The notes under the pieces were generated by a model. It made no database searches, was not told the origin of the DNA, and worked only from the letters and a program-made list of their open reading frames with translations. This document shows, piece by piece, positions 59,065-64,000 of a stretch of DNA of 64,000 nucleotides. Position 1 is the first letter of the stretch, and the number at the start of each line of letters is the position of its first letter. The stretch is from Nonomuraea sp. SYSU D8015 (GTDB lineage: Bacteria; Actinomycetota; Actinomycetes; Streptosporangiales; Streptosporangiaceae). The translations under genes were made by a program, and so were the position numbers. The stretch is taken from NCBI RefSeq assembly GCF_008065375.1, contig NZ_VJYI01000028.1, forward strand, positions 62,001-126,000, given 5' to 3'.

Positions 59065-59574
59065 TGGATTTTCCCTTCCCGGGCCTCTCGGGCTATTTCC
59101 GGAGTCCTTTCCTTCGGCGGAAGGTACTGGAGTCCCATCCGCCGTTTTCCTTTTTTCGGTGAAGGCATCTTTTGTTTTCCCTGCCGTCGCTCGAGCTTCG
59201 GTTGCGCGTGGGCGGCTGCACCGCCATGGGGGATGCCTCGTGGGCGGGGCTTGACCGTTGGTCTGCGCAAACCGTAGCCATTTGGTTTCGGGGCTGCGGA
59301 CACCCGGCCCATGAGGTGACTCCATGTGCCTGATCGGCGACTGGTCACGGCGTCGTAAACCGGAGGTGGCGCGAGGAAAAAAGGCGTATGCACCCAAGCA
59401 AAGAACACTCTTCCCAAATTCATTGATTACGCCAGGGTGTCAGGACGGCATGTTTCAAACTTCAGCGGGTGCTCGACGGTCCAGAAAGAATTTCGTCCAT
59501 ACGCCTTGACGTTTCCCCGTCGCCAGAAGTCACGATGGAGGAGAAAAGGGAGAAACGAGCAGCGGGAGGATCGT
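59065..59574. other. Gap without supported gene
   Basis: No convincing gene. The stretch 59380-59570 is AT-richer and probably contains the promoter of the Cys-rich secreted protein. Confidence 0.5.
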
Positions 59575-59955
59575 ATGCTCAAGGAAGCATGCGCTGTCAG
59601 CGCCCTTGTGGCTGCCACCCTCGTTCCTTCGGCGGCCGCGCAGGCGCAAGCCGGGAAAGTCAGCACCGTCAGTACGCCCACGACATCCGCCTCGCTCGGC
59701 AAGTGCGCGTCCGCGCACAAGCCGAAGTGCGAGTGGTGGGAACAAGCAGACCAGAGGTGTCTCTACTGCCCGAGGAAGAAGGGCGGCTGGAAGCAGCAGT
59801 ACTGCGAGAGAAAGGCCAGGGAGCCCGAGGGGCCGATGGAGCTCGAATGCGCGACGGCCCCAGCGCCGACCGCGACCAACCCGAAGCGCGTCTGCGAGAC
59901 ATGCGTAGACCAGAAGGGCAGGCAGGTCTCCAAGAAATGCTTCACAGGACCCTAG
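59575..59955 (+). CDS. Secreted Cys-rich protein
   Basis: The product is 126 residues with a signal peptide (ACAVSALVAATLVPSAAAQA, cleavage likely after AQA). The mature part has nine cysteines spaced as in a disulfide-rich module (KPKCEWWEQADQRCLYCPRK then QYCERKA, ELECAT, RVCETC, KKCFTG). A GGGAGG site precedes the ATG. No family recognised. Confidence 0.75.
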   Translation: MLKEACAVSALVAATLVPSAAAQAQAGKVSTVSTPTTSASLGKCASAHKPKCEWWEQADQRCLYCPRKKGGWKQQYCERKAREPEGPMELECATAPAPTATNPKRVCETCVDQKGRQVSKKCFTGP

Positions 59956-60099
59956 AACGGAGCGTGTGCTTCTGACGGCCTCGAAAAGCATCACAGGGGC
60001 CTGACGAAACGAGGGGCCACGGGAGGAAGCATCGATCGGTCGCAGCATCGATCTGATGCCCCGTGTCCCCTCCGCCAGGAAACGCGGCGCCGGGCGATC

Positions 60100-60540
60100 T
60101 CACGACACCGCGCGGACCATGAACACGTCCACCGGATCCTCGGTCTCCAGGACGAATCCGTGCCGCTCGTACAGCCGCCGTGCAGGACTTCCCTGCAGGA
60201 CGTTCAACCGGACAGGGACACCGTCACGGTCAGACTGCTCCAGCAGCCTGCGCAGGACACCCGAACCGATACCGCAACCCTGCACGTGCGGGGCCAGATA
60301 GAAGTGCTCCAGCCAGCGGCCGTCCTCGGCATCCCGCAGCGCCACACAGCCGGCGAACTCGCCGCCGACTTCGATCACCCAGGTGTGCGCCGGGTTGAAC
60401 CCGTCCCTCAGCCGCTGCCGCACTCGATGCTCGTCGTACCGTCCAAGCCGCTCCAGATCCGCTCGCAACACCACGGCTCGCAGCTCGGCCACCGCCTCGA
60501 CGTCCGCAGCCGAAGCACGCCGAATATCCCAATCCACCAC
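60100..60540 (-). CDS. GNAT N-acetyltransferase
   Basis: The product is 146 residues: IRRASAADVEAVAELRAVVL, WLEHFYLAPHVQGCGIGSGV (acetyl-CoA loop) and LQGSPARRLYERHGFV. Complete GNAT fold by length. Substrate unknown. Confidence 0.87.
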   Translation of the reverse strand: MVDWDIRRASAADVEAVAELRAVVLRADLERLGRYDEHRVRQRLRDGFNPAHTWVIEVGGEFAGCVALRDAEDGRWLEHFYLAPHVQGCGIGSGVLRRLLEQSDRDGVPVRLNVLQGSPARRLYERHGFVLETEDPVDVFMVRAVS

Positions 60541-60633
60541 GATGCGCCACTTTACGGCACACTACGGTCGGAGCCCGTGCGACGATCCTTCGATTCACAG
60601 GTCGGACACGCCATGCGGTGAATCCCCGGCGCG

Positions 60634-61518
60634 CTATGGACGGCCAGGCCAAAGGCGGTCGAGAAATTCGGCGATGAGCGGGGCGATCTCGGGGAGGCTC
60701 TCCTCGAGGGCGAAATGGCCGGTGTCGAACAGGTGCAACTCGGCCTCGGGCAGGTCGCGCAGATAGGCGCGGGCGCCGGGCTCGGGGAAGAACGGGTCGC
60801 GGCGGCCCCAGACGATGAGCGCAGGCGGGGTGTGCTTGCGCAGCCAGGCCTGCCAGGCGGGGTAGCGCTGGAGGTTGGAGTGGTAGTCGAAGGCCAGGGC
60901 GACCTGCGCGTCCTTGCGGCCGGGCAGGTCCAGGAAGTGCTGGTCGAGGGTCCAGCCGTCCGGCGCGATGAGGTGCGGGTCCCGGGTTCCGGTTTCGTAC
61001 TGGCCACGGGTGCCGTGCAGGGTCAGCAGGTCGCGGATCGTGTCCTCGGCGCCCGGCTCGCCTGGCCGCAGGGCGATGAACGCGCGGGCACCGTCTGACA
61101 GGCCCTCCTCGTAGGCGTTGCCGTTCTGCACGATGAGGCCGGCGATCCAGTCCGGGTGCCGCTCGGCGATGCGGAAGCCGACGGGGGCGCCGAAGTCGAA
61201 GACGTACATGACGAACCGGGACAGGCCGAGCCGCTGCAGGAAGTCTTCGACGATGTCGGCGAGCCGGTCGAAGGTGTAGGTGAAGCCGTCGGGGGTCCGG
61301 GTGTGCCCGAAGCCGGGATAGTCGGGCGCGATCAGCCGGTAGCCGGTGCCGAGCGCGTCGATGAGCCGGCGGTACTGGTGCGACGCCGACGGGAAGCCGT
61401 GCAGCAGGAGCAGGACCGGGGCGTCGGCGCGGTCAGGGACCGACTCCCGATAGAAGACGCGCACGCCGTCGACGTCGACGTGGCGGTGGACGGTGCGGGT
61501 GACGGCCGGGATCGACAC
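60634..61518 (-). CDS. Epoxide-hydrolase-like alpha/beta hydrolase
   Basis: The product is 294 residues. HGFP oxyanion motif (40-43), nucleophile elbow VFDFGAPVG with Asp108 as nucleophile (so epoxide hydrolase or dehalogenase class, not esterase), acid in GRRDPF, and His in DTGHFALEE. GTG 61518 has an AGGAGG site with 8-bp spacing. An inverted repeat GCATTAG-N18-CTAATGC lies upstream. Confidence 0.88.
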   Translation of the reverse strand: MSIPAVTRTVHRHVDVDGVRVFYRESVPDRADAPVLLLLHGFPSASHQYRRLIDALGTGYRLIAPDYPGFGHTRTPDGFTYTFDRLADIVEDFLQRLGLSRFVMYVFDFGAPVGFRIAERHPDWIAGLIVQNGNAYEEGLSDGARAFIALRPGEPGAEDTIRDLLTLHGTRGQYETGTRDPHLIAPDGWTLDQHFLDLPGRKDAQVALAFDYHSNLQRYPAWQAWLRKHTPPALIVWGRRDPFFPEPGARAYLRDLPEAELHLFDTGHFALEESLPEIAPLIAEFLDRLWPGRP

Positions 61519-61544
61519 TTCACATGCCTCCTTGACGTGATGAT

Positions 61545-61576
61545 GCATTAGTTTTTAGCGGACGATGCCCTAATGC
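61545..61576. promoter_or_regulatory. Inverted repeat upstream of hydrolase
   Basis: GCATTAG (61545-61551) and CTAATGC (61570-61576) are exact inverted arms with an 18-bp spacer, just upstream of the hydrolase GTG. A further CCATTAG lies near 61600. Possible TetR/HxlR-type operator. Confidence 0.45.
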
Positions 61577-61729
61577 GTCAATTGGCTAGGATGCCATTAG
61601 AGGCCGGATCGACCTCGCCCCCCGACCGTGAAGACCCGATCCCGCGGAGCAGTTTGCGTGGCGGGGGTCCCGTGGGCCGTTTGGACGGCAGTCCTGGCTG
61701 GATCAGGTCGGCGAGCGCGCGTTGCGGCG

Positions 61730-62209
61730 TCACGCTTCCGCGACCAGGCCGCGCCGGCGACCGTGTGGGTGGCGGGGACCCCGGGTGTCCACATTGCTGG
61801 TCAAGGTTTTGAGGATGCCGGGCAGTGCTGCCACCGTTTCGGCGGGCAGGCCGGTCACGGTCTCCTCCGCAAGGGCGCACCACAGCTGCTTGACCTGGTC
61901 GGCGAGGGCTTTGCCGCTGTCGGTGAGTTCGACGATGCTGGCGCGCTTGTCGGAGGGCGCAGGTGTGCGGCGGATGTGCCCGCCGGCCTCGAGCTTGCGG
62001 GTCATGAGCGTGACGCTCGGCGGCTCACAGCCGAGCGCCTCGCTGAGCTGCGCCTGGATCGTCGGGCCGTTCCGGTCGAGTTCGAGCAGGAGCGCCTCCT
62101 GCCCGGGGTGCAGGCCGAGCGGTGCCAGCAGCGCCGCGGCCCTGGCCCGGTGGCGCAGGCTCAGGAGACGGATGGCCTGGTTGAGGGCGTCGGCTTGCTC
62201 GAAGTCCAC
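61730..62209 (-). CDS. MarR family regulator
   Basis: The product is 159 residues: LSEALGCEPPSVTLMTRKLE is the recognition helix, GHIRRTPAPSDKRASIVELT the wing. An AAGGAG site precedes ATG 62209. It is divergent from a WrbA-like gene, with an inverted repeat in between, and probably represses the WrbA/efflux operon. Confidence 0.9.
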   Translation of the reverse strand: MDFEQADALNQAIRLLSLRHRARAAALLAPLGLHPGQEALLLELDRNGPTIQAQLSEALGCEPPSVTLMTRKLEAGGHIRRTPAPSDKRASIVELTDSGKALADQVKQLWCALAEETVTGLPAETVAALPGILKTLTSNVDTRGPRHPHGRRRGLVAEA

Positions 62210-62226
62210 GGGCTCTCCTTGACAAC

Positions 62227-62261
62227 TTAGTTACGCGCATAAATATTATCCGCATAACTAA
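62227..62261. promoter_or_regulatory. MarR operator
   Basis: TTAGTTACGCG (62227-62237) and CGCATAACTAA (62251-62261) are inverted arms with 10 of 11 matches in an AT-rich divergent promoter region. Confidence 0.7.
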
Positions 62262-62287
62262 CTCTACCCGACATCGAGGAGCCCGGC

Positions 62288-62983
62288 ATGACCGTGAAGG
62301 TCGCCGTCATCTACTACAGCGCCACAGGCGCCGTCCATGCACTCGCGCAGGCCGTCGCCGAGGGCGCCGCCTCGGCCGGGGCCGGGGTGCGGCTGCGGCG
62401 GGTCGCCGAGCTGGCACCCGACAGCGCGATCGACCAGAACCCGCAGTGGCGGCGGCACACCGACGCCGCCACAGCGATCCCCCAGGCCTCGATCGAGGAC
62501 CTCGCGTGGGCCGATGCGTTCGCGTTCGGCACGCCGACCAGGTTCGGCGCGCCGGCCGCCCAGCTCAAGCAGTTCATCGACCAGGCCGGCGGACTGTGGC
62601 AGGAAGGGAGACTGGCCGACAAACCGGTGACGGCATTCACCTCGGCGTTCAACCGGCACGGCGGCAGCGAGGCCACGATCTTGTCGCTGGGCAACGTCTT
62701 CTACCACTGGGGAGCGTTGATCATCCCGCCCGGATTCACCGATCCGGTCGTGTACGCCGCCGGCGGCAACCCCTACGGCACGTCGCTGGTGACCGGCCCG
62801 ACCGGCGACGGCCCACAGGCCGCGGCGCTGGACGCGGCGCTGGACGCGGCGCTGGACGCGGCCAGGCACCAGGGGCGGCGGCTGGCCCAGATCACGATCC
62901 GGCTGCTGGAGGGCGGCCGCGTCACCGACGCCGCCACGGGCGACGGCGAGACCATGGCCGCAACGACCTCCCCGGCCGCGTGA
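62288..62983 (+). CDS. WrbA-like flavodoxin-fold NAD(P)H:quinone oxidoreductase
   Basis: The product is 231 residues: VKVAVIYYSATGAVHALAQA is the FMN phosphate loop, GTPTRFGAPAAQLKQFIDQAGGLW the isoalloxazine loop, and GNPYGTSLVTGP a further FMN-contact loop. A (LDAA)3 repeat (62825-62860) is encoded by a 12-bp tandem repeat near the C-terminus. WrbA-like enzymes reduce quinones by two electrons. It is 25 bp upstream of a drug efflux gene; the MarR regulator is divergent. Confidence 0.87.
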   Translation: MTVKVAVIYYSATGAVHALAQAVAEGAASAGAGVRLRRVAELAPDSAIDQNPQWRRHTDAATAIPQASIEDLAWADAFAFGTPTRFGAPAAQLKQFIDQAGGLWQEGRLADKPVTAFTSAFNRHGGSEATILSLGNVFYHWGALIIPPGFTDPVVYAAGGNPYGTSLVTGPTGDGPQAAALDAALDAALDAARHQGRRLAQITIRLLEGGRVTDAATGDGETMAATTSPAA

Positions 62984-63008
62984 GCGGCGGATCGGCACGG
63001 AGGAAGAC

Positions 63009-64000
63009 TTGACAAGCACCGGCACCGCAACTCAGCGGGCACGGCCGCACGCCGGCCCCGCCTGGCTGATCCTGTCGCTGGCGTGCGCCTGCCAGTTCAT
63101 GGTGATCTTGGACGCGTCCATCGTCAACGTCGCCCTGCCCTCGGTCCGCGAGGACCTCGCCTTCACACCCACCGGCCTGGCCTGGGTGGTGAACGGCTAC
63201 CTGCTTGCCTTCGCCGGCTTCATGCTGCTGGGCGGCCGCGCCGCCGACCTGTTCGGCCCGCGCCGGATGCTGGTCGCCGGGCTGTTGTCGTTCTCCGCCT
63301 CCAGCCTGGTCGGCGGCCTGGCGACCACCCCGGAGCTCCTGGTGGCGGCCCGCGTCGCCCAGGGCGCCGGAGCCGCCATGATGGCCCCGGCGACGCTGGC
63401 CGTGATCAACACCTCCTTCACCGAGCCGGACGCGCGCGCCAAGGCGTTCGGCGCATGGTCTGCCGCGGGCGGTGTGGGCGGGATGGCCGGAGCAGTCGCC
63501 GGCGGCGCCATCACCACCGGCCTGTCGTGGCGGTGGGTCTTCCTCATCAACGTGCCGATCGGCGCGGCGCTGATCGCGGTGGCCATGATGGCGCTGGCCG
63601 GCACGCGAACCGGCCGGCGGGAACCGCTCGACCTCACTGGCGCGGTCACGGGGACGGCGGGGCTGGCCGCGCTCGTCTACGGGGTCATGCAGAGCGCCGA
63701 TCACGGCTGGTCGTCCGGGCTGGTCGTCGGGCCAGTAGCGGCGGGACTGCTGTTGCTCGTGGTCTTCACCGTGGTGGAGGCCCGTTTCGCCACTCAGCCG
63801 ATGGTGCCCCTACGGCTGTTCAGAATCCGGGGGGTGGCCGTCGGCAACGGCACGCTGCTGCTGTTCGGCGGAATCGCCATCGCGATGTGGTACTTCACGT
63901 CGCTCTTCCTGCAGAACGTCCTCGGCTTCAGCGCGCTCCAAGCCGGGCTCGGGCAGACACCCGCGGCGGTGACGTTCGTGGTGATCGCGCGATGGGCCGC
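63009..64000 (+). CDS. EmrB/QacA-type MFS drug transporter, 3' end outside window
   Basis: The first 330 residues of a 14-helix DHA2 transporter: SLACACQFMVILDASIVNVA LPS is helix 1 with Asp, GGRAADLFGPRRMLVAGL is motif A, AARVAQGAGAAMMAPATLAV follows. Start TTG 63009 has a GGAGGAAG site; the frame is open to the window edge. It probably exports the quinone-like compound that the WrbA-like enzyme and MarR deal with. Confidence 0.9.
   Translation, partial: MTSTGTATQRARPHAGPAWLILSLACACQFMVILDASIVNVALPSVREDLAFTPTGLAWVVNGYLLAFAGFMLLGGRAADLFGPRRMLVAGLLSFSASSLVGGLATTPELLVAARVAQGAGAAMMAPATLAVINTSFTEPDARAKAFGAWSAAGGVGGMAGAVAGGAITTGLSWRWVFLINVPIGAALIAVAMMALAGTRTGRREPLDLTGAVTGTAGLAALVYGVMQSADHGWSSGLVVGPVAAGLLLLVVFTVVEARFATQPMVPLRLFRIRGVAVGNGTLLLFGGIAIAMWYFTSLFLQNVLGFSALQAGLGQTPAAVTFVVIARWA

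Noticed and set aside
1..64000. CRISPR arrays or cas genes
   Set aside because: No regularly spaced direct repeats of 25-37 bp and no Cas-like proteins were seen.

Overview
The window is about 70% GC. It shows strong third-codon G/C bias, many GTG starts, GTGA/ATGA stop-start overlaps and actinobacterial hallmark families: DUF5999, XRE/DUF397 pairs, an SCO6745-type protein, the PF04672 methyltransferase, TipA-like MerR, HelD, an Ig-type L,D-transpeptidase and a LuxR-type ATPase. This points to a large-genome filamentous actinomycete, most likely in or near the Streptosporangiaceae (Nonomuraea-like). That placement is inferred from protein flavour, not from a marker gene.

Layout. 1-7.2 kb: a WYL regulator (cut by the window edge), LysE exporter, hydrolase, an ArsR/SRPBCC pair with a divergent VOC protein, an SCO6745 protein divergent from a CGNR zinc-finger regulator, a cupin, a truncated RibD-like reductase and a flavin-split-barrel protein. 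7.4-14.3 kb: a stand-alone LanC-like cyclase with a CCG zinc motif, a HelD-type RNA polymerase recycling ATPase, purB, a frameshifted acetyltransferase and a DUF4037 protein. 14.3-17.6 kb: a second ArsR/SRPBCC pair, two divergent MerR regulators and a GyrI-like gene broken by two frameshifts. 17.6-22.3 kb: two HATPase (anti-sigma-like) loci that share a 35-bp upstream element, flanking a LuxR-type ATPase regulator, then an XRE gene. 22.4-28.8 kb: a decayed transposase, an internally deleted SigJ fused to a membrane-protein tail, and an ECF41 sigma factor divergent from a carboxymuconolactone-decarboxylase-like / NAD(P)-binding / isochorismatase-like / P450 operon, with matching ECF41-type promoters in both directions.

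29-39.9 kb: an Rv2578c-type radical SAM protein, an SMR efflux pump with its TetR regulator, small enzymes, a PF04672 methyltransferase, a complete NrtA/TauA-type ABC importer and an XRE/DUF397 pair. 40-41.5 kb: a patch of gene remnants (glycosidase, LacI, carboxylesterase) around an intact LacI-type palindrome. 41.9-46.4 kb: an orphan HoxX, an HTH-MurA fusion with its own palindromic operator, and a tyrosine recombinase. 46.5-52.8 kb: an M14 carboxypeptidase divergent from a TetR regulator with a duplicated operator, an acetyltransferase, an L,D-transpeptidase and RecD2. 53-57.5 kb: membrane proteins including a MauE-like one, secreted proteins, a rhodanese and tRNA-Sec (selC). 57.7-64 kb: an ArsR/VOC pair, a Cys-rich secreted protein, an epoxide-hydrolase-like enzyme, and a MarR regulator divergent from a WrbA-like flavodoxin and an EmrB/QacA efflux pump that runs off the window.

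Most of the window is ordinary regulator-plus-effector accessory content. The observations most worth following are the duplicated 35-bp element before MCQ-starting genes, the paired ECF41 promoters in front of proteins that have lost their usual cysteines, the SigJ/membrane-protein chimera, selC with imperfect stems, orphan HoxX, and a TACnnnGTA motif found right after three unrelated genes.
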